DNA of 64,000 nucleotides. Origin: Sphingomonas sp. IW22 (GTDB lineage: Bacteria > Pseudomonadota > Alphaproteobacteria > Sphingomonadales > Sphingomonadaceae). A program made the translations under genes and the position numbers. The notes under the pieces are model-generated. The model saw only the letters and a program-made list of their open reading frames with translations, was not told the origin of the DNA and did no database searches. Each line of letters opens with the position of its first letter. The first letter of the stretch is position 1. Location: NCBI RefSeq assembly GCF_041321155.1, contig NZ_JBGGWB010000004.1:124001-188000 (forward strand). The letters run 5' to 3'. Positions 1 to 7,785 of the stretch are shown here, piece after piece.

Positions 1-115
1 GATAGAGAGTGGCGTGATACGCGCGCAGGCCCTGCGGGTCTTCGGCAAGGTGGGGCGGAACCGGAAGGTCGATCCCGTCATATCGATAAGCGCGCGAAAG
101 GTGATTGATCTGCAT
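1..115 (-). CDS. PRTRC system protein C, partial (runs off window start)
   Basis: The first 38 residues are visible, beginning MQINHLSRAYRYDGIDLPVP; the rest lies outside the window. The start fits the PRTRC protein C family, a short protein (usually about 70 residues) found only in PRTRC (ParB-related, ThiF-related) plasmid cassettes. An AGGAG ribosome binding site lies about 8 bases before the ATG at 115. It is the third PRTRC gene in order on this strand, after the ParB-type gene and gene E, which supports the assignment. The biochemical role of the family is unknown. Cassette members such as the ThiF-like gene would be expected to the left of position 1. Confidence 0.75.
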   Translation of the reverse strand, partial: MQINHLSRAYRYDGIDLPVPPHLAEDPQGLRAYHATLY

Positions 116-158
116 GGGGCTTCTCCTGAGAGATTGAACACGGGCCGAAGCGGGGCCG

Positions 159-587
159 TCACCAAAGACTTGCCGGCTCGTTCGATTTGGCCTCGGCCGG
201 GAGCGCGCTCGGAGCTGGTGCCGGCGACGCGGAAGTGGTCGCCGTCTTTGCCGGCGCCGGTGTTGGCCTTGCCTTGGCGGCCTCGGCCGAGGCGAACTTG
301 GCGGCTTCAGCGGCCTCACGTTGATCGGCGATCTGATCGGCGAGAGTCTTGCGCGTCGCGATCAGCTGACCGAGTGCGCCGTCGGCGCCACGCGCGAGTT
401 CCGCGTCGATTTCCGCTGCGCTTGCGGTGATCGAGATGGGCCGTGTCTCGGCGACCTCGAGGGCGGCCGCCGTGCCCTCGACCTTCCGAGGGATGACGGT
501 CAGGGTCACAGTGTCGTCCGGCCCGGCGACAAGGTCGAACCCTAGCGAATAGCGGTGGAGCAGTGGGAGCAGGTTTGCGATAAGCAT
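159..587 (-). CDS. PRTRC system protein E
   Basis: This 142-residue protein begins MLIANLLPLLHRYSLGFDLV, a typical PRTRC protein E opening. The segments VTLTVIPRK (about residues 27-35) and ISITASAAEIDAELARG (about 51-67) match the family's conserved core. The last third is low-complexity Ala/Pro/Thr sequence, probably a disordered tail. An AAGGA motif lies about 8 bases before the ATG. The gene sits 36 bases after the PRTRC ParB-type gene and just before gene C, so the three are probably cotranscribed. The function of protein E is unknown, and assignment rests on sequence resemblance plus gene order. Confidence 0.75.
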   Translation of the reverse strand: MLIANLLPLLHRYSLGFDLVAGPDDTVTLTVIPRKVEGTAAALEVAETRPISITASAAEIDAELARGADGALGQLIATRKTLADQIADQREAAEAAKFASAEAAKARPTPAPAKTATTSASPAPAPSALPAEAKSNEPASLW

Positions 588-623
588 GGTCGTTCGTCCT
601 TGTTCGGATGCGAGGAAAGTGGA

Positions 624-2231
624 TCAGGCGGCGAGCGCATCGACGCGGCGGCTGGACATCGGGGCGGCGCCGGGCGCCGCGCCATATTGCCCGTCGAGGG
701 TCATCGCGCTCGGCAGCCGGCCCGCCCAATCGAAGCCGGCGGCGTTCAGCATTCCGGTGACCAGATCGGCCTTCTTGGAGCCGAGAAGCTTGGCGAAGGC
801 CTTCTCGCCCATGTGCGAGATCAGCCCGCACTCCCGGGCGACGAACTTCAGCTCGTCCTTGGTATATCGCTCGAGAAAGCCGCGATCGACCTGCCAGACC
901 TGACGGATGTCGACGTCGAACGCCCTTGCGAGATCGGCGACATGGCTGAACGATTGCACGTCGCGGGCGTAGGCGGCGCCGATCGCCGAGAGCGCGGTTG
1001 CCGCCTGGGCCTCGGAAAGTTCGCGAACCTCATTGATTTTGCCCCCGAAGTCCAGATCAGGGAAGGACGGGTTGACGAGAAGGCCGGCTCGCGCCGTCAG
1101 CGTGCCCGACTTGATCTGGGAGAGCGTCCCGGTCAGCGCGGCGACGAGGATGGCGGTTCGAGCATCAAAAGCGTTGTCTGCGAGCCCGCGCGCCAGCGCG
1201 GTGCGCCAGGTTGCCTCCCGCAGATCGCTTGTGCGGCCCGCGATCGACTTCGCGGTGACGCTGGGGCCATTGGCATTCGCGTTCGATCGCACGGTCGCCC
1301 GACCTGACGGAGTTCCCGGCGCGAGCGCGGCTCGCCGAGCGGTCGCCTCGACCCCGTCCGCGCGCTCATCTTCCTGATCCTCGGCCTCATCAGCTTCGGC
1401 GAGGTCGCCTTCGTCGGGGGTGTCATCGGCTGCGGCGGAACGATCCTGCTCTTCCTGACGGGCCTGCTCGACCGCGTCCGTCTTGAGCTGGAAGCATGCC
1501 GCGTTGGTGCAATGGCCATCGTCGACGTGGGTCTCGAAGAGCGCGCGTTGGGTCCCGGAGTTGAAAGGACAGGTCGTGCATTCGGACTTGTCGAAACAGG
1601 CGTCGGCAAGGTTTTGGGTTACGCGCATGAGGAGGTCGCGGGTCTTCCCGATGTCGAGGCCGGCTCCCAGGATAGTCTCGAGCGCCTTGTCCTGCTTGTC
1701 CGCCGGCACGGCGGCGAGCAGCTCGGCGTGGCCGACCTTGATGCGGCGCTTGTCGAGCGCGAGCTTCACCGCGTCCGAAAGGTTGGCCAGCGCGAGGCGG
1801 CGGTCGAGCTTGGCGCGCGACCAGCCAAGACGTCGACCGGCCTCGCCGCGGTCGTTCTGGCAAGCGGCGAGGACCCGGACCGCGGCATCGGCCTGCTCGG
1901 TTTCGGAGGCGTCATCCCGGATATCGTTTTCGTCGATCGCCGCCTCGAGCGCTTCCTGGTCGGTCATTTCCCGGATGATGACCGGCGCTTCGCCGTCCGC
2001 ACCGAACGCCTCGAGCGCGGCGCGATACCGCCGCCCGCCGGCGACGATGATGTAGCGATCCTTGCCATCGTCGGCCGGACGCACCAGAATCGGCTGAAGC
2101 ATGCCGCGCAACCTGAGCGACGCGACAAGTTCGTCGTGCTTCTTGCTGTCGAAATAGCGGCGCGGGTTGTAGCCGATGGCTATCCGGGCGAGTGGGACCA
2201 TGGTGGTTCCGGTGGGCTGGGGTGCGGTCAC
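624..2231 (-). CDS. PRTRC system ParB family protein
   Basis: The 535-residue protein has an N-terminal ParB/Srx-type nuclease-like domain: IAIGYNPRRYFD, then LRLRGMLQPILVRP, then a GGRRYRAAL motif at about residues 65-73. A helix-turn-helix-like region follows (RRLGWSRAKLDRRLALANL). A cysteine cluster between about residues 215 and 260 (CFDKSECTTCPF and later HCTNAACF) could bind metal and is typical of the PRTRC ParB. The chosen start is a GTG at 2231 with AAGGAG 7-8 bases upstream; longer in-frame starts lack a good site. The family is known only from its cassette; a DNA-binding role is inferred from the domain. It is distinct from the partition ParB at 19923. Confidence 0.85.
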   Translation of the reverse strand: MTAPQPTGTTMVPLARIAIGYNPRRYFDSKKHDELVASLRLRGMLQPILVRPADDGKDRYIIVAGGRRYRAALEAFGADGEAPVIIREMTDQEALEAAIDENDIRDDASETEQADAAVRVLAACQNDRGEAGRRLGWSRAKLDRRLALANLSDAVKLALDKRRIKVGHAELLAAVPADKQDKALETILGAGLDIGKTRDLLMRVTQNLADACFDKSECTTCPFNSGTQRALFETHVDDGHCTNAACFQLKTDAVEQARQEEQDRSAAADDTPDEGDLAEADEAEDQEDERADGVEATARRAALAPGTPSGRATVRSNANANGPSVTAKSIAGRTSDLREATWRTALARGLADNAFDARTAILVAALTGTLSQIKSGTLTARAGLLVNPSFPDLDFGGKINEVRELSEAQAATALSAIGAAYARDVQSFSHVADLARAFDVDIRQVWQVDRGFLERYTKDELKFVARECGLISHMGEKAFAKLLGSKKADLVTGMLNAAGFDWAGRLPSAMTLDGQYGAAPGAAPMSSRRVDALAA

Positions 2232-2360
2232 GGCCGATCTCCTTGCAGGGTAGCGGGGCACCTCCGTCGGGGATGGGCGCCTCACTCTGGCGAGCCTCAT
2301 GCTCACCCCATTCCTGCCCCCCTCCCCTCTCATCAGCCGGCGAGCCGCTCGCGGTAGATG

Positions 2361-3275
2361 TCAGCCGCCCATTGCTCGAGCCTGCGCCATCGCCGTTTCC
2401 CAAGGGTCCGTCGGGAGGCGATCGGGTTCCGCAGGCCGATGGTGCGGCAGGCGCAAAGGGTGGCTGGCAAGACGTGCGTGCTGAGCCGCCACCCACCGCG
2501 CCATATGGTCGGCCACGAAGCGGTCGCTCTTGGATACACGGGCCTGGCGGGCGGCCTGGCGGGCGCTGATGCCGTATGCCTGGCTGTCGATCGACGCGAC
2601 CCGGTGCCCGAACGGAAGCAGGTATGGCAGCGCCGAACCCTTCACGCCAAATGCGTGCAGCCGGACCCCCTGGGGCAATATCTGATCCAGATGGTCGATG
2701 ACGGCGATGACCCCCTCCGGACCATGGACGTCTCGCCGGCACATGCTGCCGACGCCGATCAGCGACCCGGACTTCAGCGATCCCCACAGCGCATCTATGC
2801 AGCGCTCATAGTCTTCCGGACGGCGGCCCTGGATGACCGGCATCAGGGTGTCGGCGATGCCGTGATCCTGGGCGAGACGGCGACAGTCGAGATTGGCGCG
2901 GATCGTGCGCGAGAGGCGGTCGATGACCTCTTCGCGGTCGCGAGCGATTTCTGCCTCGACGCAATAATCGGCGCTCGCCCACCACCGGAATGGGTAGGCC
3001 GCAGCAAGAGCGACATAGTCGGCGAGCGACCAAGGGAAGCCGCCATATCGAGCCGCCGCGACGAATCCGGCGGAGTCCAGGAAGAGCGCCGCCACTCCCT
3101 TGGCATTCCTCAGCTGGGAAAGCCGCCACCCGTCCCATTCCCGCCACCCCCGGCGCTCGGTCCAGCGAGACAATCCATTCGCGGAAATAAGCGCGGGCTG
3201 CTTCAATGCGCGAGCTTGGGCGAGGATCGGTCCCTCGCTTAGGTGCGGCAGCCCGACGATGATCTCAATCGGCAT
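2361..3275 (-). CDS. TGT-like/DpdA-type deazapurine transglycosylase homologue (DUF7221-like)
   Basis: This 304-residue protein resembles the tRNA-guanine transglycosylase fold. FLDSAGF (about residues 63-69) matches the TGT segment around the first catalytic aspartate (DSGGF in TGT). LMPVIQG matches the family's VQGG region, GVGSMCRR matches the glycine-rich loop, and SIDSQAYG sits where the second active-site aspartate lies. The C-terminal zinc-binding cysteines of true tRNA TGTs are absent. DpdA proteins use this fold to place 7-deazaguanine in DNA, and this protein looks closer to them than to tRNA enzymes, but its substrate cannot be read from sequence. Start 3275 has AGGAG 7 bases upstream. 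No PreQ0-synthesis genes or dpdB-type partners were seen nearby. Confidence 0.65.
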   Translation of the reverse strand: MPIEIIVGLPHLSEGPILAQARALKQPALISANGLSRWTERRGWREWDGWRLSQLRNAKGVAALFLDSAGFVAAARYGGFPWSLADYVALAAAYPFRWWASADYCVEAEIARDREEVIDRLSRTIRANLDCRRLAQDHGIADTLMPVIQGRRPEDYERCIDALWGSLKSGSLIGVGSMCRRDVHGPEGVIAVIDHLDQILPQGVRLHAFGVKGSALPYLLPFGHRVASIDSQAYGISARQAARQARVSKSDRFVADHMARWVAAQHARLASHPLRLPHHRPAEPDRLPTDPWETAMAQARAMGG

Positions 3276-3350
3276 GACGGGCTCCTTGGGCATGGTGATA
3301 TTGACGGCTCGGCCCGTTCACGATACGTTCCTTGGCGCAGGAGATTTGCC

Positions 3351-3839
3351 ATGACGACGACACCGTTCCGCGAGCGCTTCGACCTCGACATCACGCTGCG
3401 AGATGCGGCGCTGGATTCCGAGAACCGGCCGACGCGCCGGATGATCGCGAACGCGTCGATCGGGATGCACGTCGAGGACGCCTATTATTCGGTTCGTGAA
3501 CTGCGCGAGGCGGTGAGCTGGGTTCATGAGGGCATCCCCGCCGGCAAGGGGAAGCTGTCCGAGATCCTCGCCAACGACGGCGCCGACGACTTCCAGCGTT
3601 GCGTCTATTTCTGCCTGGCCGGGCGCGGCGTGGTGGCGATGCTCGACGATCTGGAATGGCTCGAGGATCTGCTCGAACGCCGCGGCCGGGTGGCTGGAGA
3701 GCAGAAGCGGCTGAAGGCGACGGCTATGCCGCTCACGAATCCCTATGTCGCCGATGCCCCGGACGGTCCGATGGTCAGGCTGGACGCCGCCTTCGAGCAG
3801 GGCCCCTCCTGGTGGGCCGATCCCACTTTGTCCGTCTAG
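3351..3839 (+). CDS. hypothetical protein, 162 aa
   Basis: This is an unrecognised soluble protein. It begins MTTTPFRERFDLDITLRDAA, has an acidic helical middle (about residues 45-110, with LDDLEWLEDLLERRGR), and ends in an aromatic stretch PSWWADP. No signal peptide or membrane segment is visible. The start at 3351 is supported by GGAG about 8 bases upstream; a longer in-frame reading from 3243 overlaps the divergent gene and lacks a site. It is transcribed away from the TGT-like gene and converges on the nuclease gene, making it the only plus-strand gene in the first 18 kb. No function is assigned. Confidence 0.65.
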   Translation: MTTTPFRERFDLDITLRDAALDSENRPTRRMIANASIGMHVEDAYYSVRELREAVSWVHEGIPAGKGKLSEILANDGADDFQRCVYFCLAGRGVVAMLDDLEWLEDLLERRGRVAGEQKRLKATAMPLTNPYVADAPDGPMVRLDAAFEQGPSWWADPTLSV

Positions 3840-3845
3840 CCGGAG

Positions 3846-4310
3846 TCAACGCTCACACGTCAGGCGCTGACCATGCCGCCAGCGCGAAGGCTCCAGCCAG
3901 GAGCCGGCGAAGGCCCCTGCCCGCGCCGCTTTGGCTCGCGCGAAGGCCGTTGCGTAGCGTCGCGCGCGGGTGAGATCGTCGCGGAGATATTGCAGTTCGG
4001 GAACGGCAAGGCCGGCCCGGATCATGCGTTCACCGAGGTCCTGCCCGTCGACGATGACTGTCGCGACGGGCCGCCCATAAGAGCTGCCCGACCTGAGGCT
4101 GATCCTTGCGGCTTTGGAGCGCAGGGCATTCGCGGCGAAATCCTGCGCAGCCTTGCCACATTTCCAGCAGCCAGAAACATTCTGACAGAGCTGGTGGCGC
4201 TCGAACGCATCGACGCCGAGCAGGCGGAAGTCCACGGCCACTGTATCGCCGTCGAGAGCGCGGGCCTTGGCGTCGAAGGATTGTGAGGCGCCCCGTCCGG
4301 ACACGGTCAA
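3846..4310 (-). CDS. thermonuclease (SNase-like) family nuclease, apparently frameshifted N-terminus
   Basis: The reading frame encodes a staphylococcal-nuclease-like OB-fold domain. It shows LDGDTVAVDFRLLGVDAFER (DGDT binding loop and GVDAFER in place of the usual GIDAPE), GKAAQDFAANAL, and GRPVATVIVDGQDLGERMIRAGLA. These cover the metal and phosphate-binding segments of secreted DNA/RNA nucleases. Within the frame the only start is a TTG at 4310, without a ribosome binding site. A signal-peptide-like stretch lies in the neighbouring frame just upstream (4353-4318), so one base appears to be inserted near 4316. The domain itself is intact, so activity depends on whether the frameshift is real. 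Confidence 0.6.
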   Translation of the reverse strand: MTVSGRGASQSFDAKARALDGDTVAVDFRLLGVDAFERHQLCQNVSGCWKCGKAAQDFAANALRSKAARISLRSGSSYGRPVATVIVDGQDLGERMIRAGLAVPELQYLRDDLTRARRYATAFARAKAARAGAFAGSWLEPSRWRHGQRLTCER

Positions 4311-4313
4311 CGA

Positions 4314-4353
4314 CAGGTGCGGCCGCGGCGACGAGGGCCAGACTGCGCTTCAA
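4314..4353 (-). other. out-of-frame signal peptide of the SNase-like gene (frameshift site)
   Basis: From a TTG at 4353 the minus strand reads LKRSLALVAAAA, a lysine/arginine-then-hydrophobic start typical of a Sec signal peptide. That TTG overlaps the stop of the upstream gene as TTGA, a normal coupling arrangement. Dropping one C from the CC at 4316-4317 would continue the frame as AAAALSLTVSGRGASQSF and into the nuclease domain. The frameshift is seen directly in the sequence; whether it is mutation, sequencing error or programmed cannot be told. Confidence 0.5.
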
Positions 4354-4550
4354 GACACCATCTCGACTTCGACGCGCTCGCCGCAAGTCGGCAAGGTGCA
4401 GACACGAAAGGGCTGCATCGGATTGGTGGTTCGCACGATGCTGATGCGGCCCTGGCTCTCGTCGAAGAGCCTGGACGCGACGCGGTTCGCGTTCTCGCGG
4501 CTGCAAAGGAGCAGCCGCTTGGGTGACAGAGCGGGGCTCAAGGCTGGCAT
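4350..4550 (-). CDS. small hypothetical protein, 66 aa
   Basis: The protein begins MPALSPALSPKRLLLCSREN and contains SRLFDESQGRISIVRTTN and a late CTLPTCGERVEVEMVS with a CxxxxC pair. It has no recognised domain. The ATG at 4550 is preceded by AGAGGA about 7 bases upstream, a better site than the alternative ATG at 4574. Its stop overlaps the probable TTG start of the SNase-like gene (TTGA), so the two are likely translated together. It lies 41 bases downstream of the intron-split gene. Function unknown. Confidence 0.5.
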   Translation of the reverse strand: MPALSPALSPKRLLLCSRENANRVASRLFDESQGRISIVRTTNPMQPFRVCTLPTCGERVEVEMVS

Positions 4551-4591
4551 GGCGGATCCTCTTTCGGCAAGCATGATACCGGCTGAGCGGC

Positions 4592-4932
4592 TCAGGCAAA
4601 GATCGTCTTGTGAACCTTGGTGGTGGGCACGAGCTGCCACTGCCGTTCCATGAAGCGGCTAATCCGGTAGCGGCCGTGATTATCCGGGTCGCGGAACATC
4701 AATCTGCGGCCCCGCTTCTCGACGATGAATTCCTGGCCGACATGGCCATCCAAGAAGGTGAGAGGCTCGTGGAGACGGATCCGATCGCCATCCGCGACCT
4801 TGCGGGAGCGACGTTTCAGATTCTCCGCGCAACGGCGGCGCCAGTCGAGGGCGTGCTCCCTGTCGGTCGGCGTCAGGAGGTCGAGGATGTGCCGTGGGCA
4901 GTTGTCCTCACAGGGGCCCATCGATTCCGTCA
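4592..4932 (-). CDS. 3' exon of intron-split conserved plasmid protein (DUF6927-like)
   Basis: This segment encodes the C-terminal 112 residues (TESMGPCEDNCPRHILDLL and onward to the stop), including a CxxxC near the exon start and a basic region. Joined to the upstream exon at 7488-7755 it gives a 202-residue protein: 268 + 341 = 609 bases, an exact multiple of three. The junction codon is A|TG, giving GYKD-M-TESMGPC. Before splicing, an ATG inside intron domain VI (4957) could also open the frame and give a product starting MSSTNPTRL. The family is a conserved plasmid protein of unknown role; the DUF6927 label is from memory and tentative. Confidence 0.7.
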
Positions 4933-4953
4933 GTCGGGTAGGATTGGTGCTGC

Positions 4954-6882
4954 TCATGGAGTCAGCCCTGATCCCCCCGCCGAACCGCACGTGCAGCTTT
5001 CACCGCATGCGGCTCTCCACTGTGACGAACCATCACTTTGCCGTAGATCGGGCAGGCGGCCTCTGTGAGTATCCCAGTGGCATTGCTCGCACAGGACCAC
5101 CGTCCTGCGGGCGCGTGCCACCTTCATTCTCACGACAAAACCGCGGTGCGAAACATCGGCCATCCCCCGGATATGGTGCACCTGACACGGAACATCGGAT
5201 CGACCGCAAGCCTCGCATTGCTTGGCATTCTGACGATCAACCCAGTCCGTACGTGAGTGGGTGAACACCTGCGTCCAAGGCTGGATATCAATCCTGGACG
5301 AGGTGGCCGGATCACGTTTCAGATGAGCCAGTTTCCAGACTTTGACCGATCGGGGCTGGCCATCGACGTCGTAGCCGATGGTGAATTCCTGCCCCGTCCT
5401 CATGCGGGCCACGACCGCTCGCACATTGGTTTTGTGCTTGCTGGCCAAGGTCTTGAACAAGCTCCACCGCTGGAGAAACTCAAGCCTGTTCAGCTTGAAG
5501 CTCACATCCTTGGCGAGAGCATAGTAGTTCGCAAAACCCCGCAATTCGGCGTTGTAAGCTAGGACGATCTCAACGTCGCTGCAGCTGAGCAGCAGGCTAC
5601 GATGACGCGGCTTCAACACCGACAGATCACCATAACCTTTTGCAGAAGCGAACGCGTGGACCTTCTCCCAAGGGACATGCAGCTGCATCACTTCCGACGG
5701 CGGCCTACGAAGGAAGCTGACGGAACCTTGTCGGCTCCGGACAACCCGTTGGCGTGTCGTATATGTGCGGACCTCATATCCAAGGAAGGCGGCTCCATCG
5801 CTCGCCTTGCGGATACCGCTTTTCTCCTCGGACACCGTGAGCGCCAGCGCCTCGGTCAGGAATGCCCTGACTTCGGCGAACACGCTTCGTGCATCCTCCT
5901 TGCTACCGATAACCCCAATCATGAAGTCGTCCGCGTAGCGACAGTAACGAAGTCGGCGATAACCGGGGTCCATCGCGTCTCTCGACGGGATGGACCGCTT
6001 TTGCGGCAGTAAGGTTTGGATTTTGGCCAAGGAGGCCGCAACCTTCACCTCGTCGACATTGTCTTTGGCCCGCAGCATGGTGACGCGCTTCCGTTGTTTC
6101 TGGATGCGCCCAGCCAGTCGCCCATATTCCGGGTTCGTGGCACGGACCTTCCCCCTCTCGAAAGCCGCGATCCGTTCCGCCATGAACATATCGAGTTCAT
6201 GGAGGTAGATGTTGGCCAAGATTGGAGAGACGATACCGCCCTGCGGAGTGCCGCTGTAGGTCCGGGTGTGAACCCGGTCTTCCATAACACCCGCCTTAAG
6301 CATGCTGCCGATCAAGCCGATGAATTTCTCGTCATCGATCCTTTTCCGCAACAGCCGCAGGAGGATGTCGTGGTCGATGTTCTCGAAGAACCCCGCGACA
6401 TCCACATCTACGAGCCATTTCACCCCCGTCCATACGGCTTTGACGTGTTCAAGCGCCGTATGACACGACCGGCCCGGCCGGAATCCATGGGAGGCGTTCG
6501 AGAACACCGGTTCATAGATCCGTTCGAGCAGTTGCCGCGCCACTTCCTGAACGAGGCGGTCGTCGCGCGTGGGAATGCCCAGCGGACGCCGTTTGCCCTT
6601 GCCTTTCGGGATAAACACCCGACGCACTGGTTTGGGATCATAGGTCCCTGCCGTCACGCTGGCGATAATCGGGTCGAGGTCTTCCGGTCCGAAGTCCGCG
6701 AAGGTCTCGCCGTCAATACCCGGCGTCATCGCACCCTTGTTGGATCCGATCTTCTGGAGCCCCTCCTCCCAAAGGAGGCGAGACCCCATCAGACGATAGA
6801 GTCCATTCACCCTTTTGCCCGACGCAACGAGCGCCGGAATGGCCTCCAACCGGCCTTTCACAGTTTCTGGCAGCATCAGCAC
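4954..6882 (-). CDS. ltrA: group II intron reverse transcriptase/maturase with HNH endonuclease
   Basis: The 642-residue intron-encoded protein has all expected parts. The RT palm carries AMTPGIDGE (about 51-59), RRPLGIPTRDDRLVQ (about 98-112), GFRPGRSCHTAL, GTPQGGIVSPILANIYLHEL (about 211-230) and the catalytic YADD at about 316-319. The maturase (X) domain follows. A C-terminal HNH endonuclease domain has CEAC at about 556, HHIRG, and CEQCHWDTH at about 593-601. Translation may start at the GTG at 6882 or the ATG at 6876. The last roughly 20 residues are encoded by RNA domains V and VI, because the frame stays open through domain V and stops inside domain VI. It acts in splicing and retrohoming of its own intron. 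Confidence 0.9.
   Translation of the reverse strand: MLMLPETVKGRLEAIPALVASGKRVNGLYRLMGSRLLWEEGLQKIGSNKGAMTPGIDGETFADFGPEDLDPIIASVTAGTYDPKPVRRVFIPKGKGKRRPLGIPTRDDRLVQEVARQLLERIYEPVFSNASHGFRPGRSCHTALEHVKAVWTGVKWLVDVDVAGFFENIDHDILLRLLRKRIDDEKFIGLIGSMLKAGVMEDRVHTRTYSGTPQGGIVSPILANIYLHELDMFMAERIAAFERGKVRATNPEYGRLAGRIQKQRKRVTMLRAKDNVDEVKVAASLAKIQTLLPQKRSIPSRDAMDPGYRRLRYCRYADDFMIGVIGSKEDARSVFAEVRAFLTEALALTVSEEKSGIRKASDGAAFLGYEVRTYTTRQRVVRSRQGSVSFLRRPPSEVMQLHVPWEKVHAFASAKGYGDLSVLKPRHRSLLLSCSDVEIVLAYNAELRGFANYYALAKDVSFKLNRLEFLQRWSLFKTLASKHKTNVRAVVARMRTGQEFTIGYDVDGQPRSVKVWKLAHLKRDPATSSRIDIQPWTQVFTHSRTDWVDRQNAKQCEACGRSDVPCQVHHIRGMADVSHRGFVVRMKVARARRTVVLCEQCHWDTHRGRLPDLRQSDGSSQWRAACGESCTCGSAGGSGLTP
4982..5015 (-). 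ncRNA. group II intron domain V (catalytic hairpin)
   Basis: On the minus strand this 34-base hairpin starts GAGCCGCATGCGG, has a GAAA-type loop region (TGAAAG) and ends CACGTGCGGTTC. It fits the canonical domain V length and layout. Domain VI follows directly (stem beginning GGGGGATC, ending at CCTACCC). Confidence 0.9.
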
Positions 6883-7185
6883 ACCCCATGATCGGTGGTT
6901 GAAGAATCACAGCTGCCGCCCTTCCCCCGGTCTTCCCCGCTTTCGGCCCGATCGCTCGAGACCTTATACAGTTGCACCGCCGCCTCCGAAGAGGTCGATG
7001 TCCCGGGCATTACCCCGGGCATTTGAGTAATATGGCGGCTCCGTACCCATGCAGGCCGGCAGAAGCCGCCTGTTTAGGGCATCCCGTAGTTACGCTGAAT
7101 GGAGATGCGGCGCGGTTAGGTGTCCCGTTCGTCCACTAAACCCCTCGACGAGAGGCGCACCGGATGGGCTGAGAAACAGGCGGCC

Positions 7186-7191
7186 AAGACA
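7186..7191 (-). other. candidate EBS1 of the group II intron
   Basis: TGTCTT in intron domain I can pair with the six exon bases AGGACA immediately upstream of the 5' splice site (five Watson-Crick pairs and one G-U). This supports the splice position at 7488/7487. Confidence 0.5.
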
Positions 7192-7487
7192 TGAGACCGC
7201 TGTCATCATCCGGACCTGGCGTGACAGTCGCTTTCGCCAGTATCGCTATATAGATTGCTGCAGACTGGGATTTAAGCAGTGTAGCCTTCACCATACGCAC
7301 CTTGCCCTGACCGTCATCGCCTCCATTTGCGACTAAGACGCATCTGGCCTTTTCCGAACATGCTATTGTTCCCCGTCCCTTTCGGGATTTCAGACCTTGT
7401 GAGGCCCGAGGTTAGTCCGGCGAGCAGAGGCATTCTCAACTTACCTCATCATCACTGATACTCCATTTCAGCGCCGCAACGGCGCAC

Positions 7488-7755
7488 TGTCCTTGTAGCC
7501 GAATTGCTCGCCGGTCTTGCTGCGAGGATTCCAGATAACCTTGCAGATGATCGCGAACACCTCGCCGCCGGCCCCATTCGTCATCAGCTGCGCGGCCGCA
7601 TAGTAGGTGCGGTTCTGCGCGCAGGACGAGGCGAGCACCCTGAGGCCGGATGTCCCGCCATCCACGGTGCGGGTATAGGTGAACTGGTCGTCGAGATAGG
7701 CCTTCGCCGAGGCGTGACCGCCCATCGACGTGAACGGCATGGTGAGCCATCCCAT
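7488..7755 (-). CDS. 5' exon of intron-split conserved plasmid protein (DUF6927-like)
   Basis: The exon encodes 89 residues starting MGWLTMPFTSMGGHASAKAY, an opening I associate with a conserved family in alphaproteobacterial plasmids (DUF6927-like, tentative). AAGGAG lies 7 bases before the ATG at 7755. The last exon codons encode GYKD followed by the A of a split ATG codon; the remainder is at 4592-4932. Without splicing, translation continues six codons into the intron and stops at 7468, giving a 95-residue product. The gene lies between ardC and the small genes upstream of the nuclease. No enzymatic motif is visible. Confidence 0.72.
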
Positions 7756-7785
7756 GAGGAACTCCTTTCGAAATCGGGAGAAGGG

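Larger units (their letters stand above)
4933..7487 (-). mobile_element. group II intron with RT-maturase-HNH ORF
   Basis: The 5' end is GTGCGCC at 7487, the canonical GUGYG start. The 3' end is CCTACCCGAC at 4933, with a bulged-A domain VI. Domain V is at 4982-5015. The exon ends restore one open reading frame when joined. IBS1 (AGGACA, 7493-7488) can pair over six bases, including one G-U pair, with TGTCTT at 7191-7186 (candidate EBS1). About 605 bases of RNA domains precede the encoded protein, a normal length. It interrupts a conserved plasmid gene on the same strand, so splicing would keep that gene functional. Confidence 0.88.

Noticed and set aside
4954..6891. Long plus-strand frames opposite the maturase gene
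   Set aside because: They are shadows of the RT-maturase frame; motifs such as YADD and the HNH cysteines are only on the minus strand.
7155..7300. Alternative 5' ends of the group II intron at GTGCG sites 7300 and 7159
   Set aside because: They leave too little RNA before the maturase gene and do not join the two protein halves; only 7487 restores the reading frame and has a matching EBS1.
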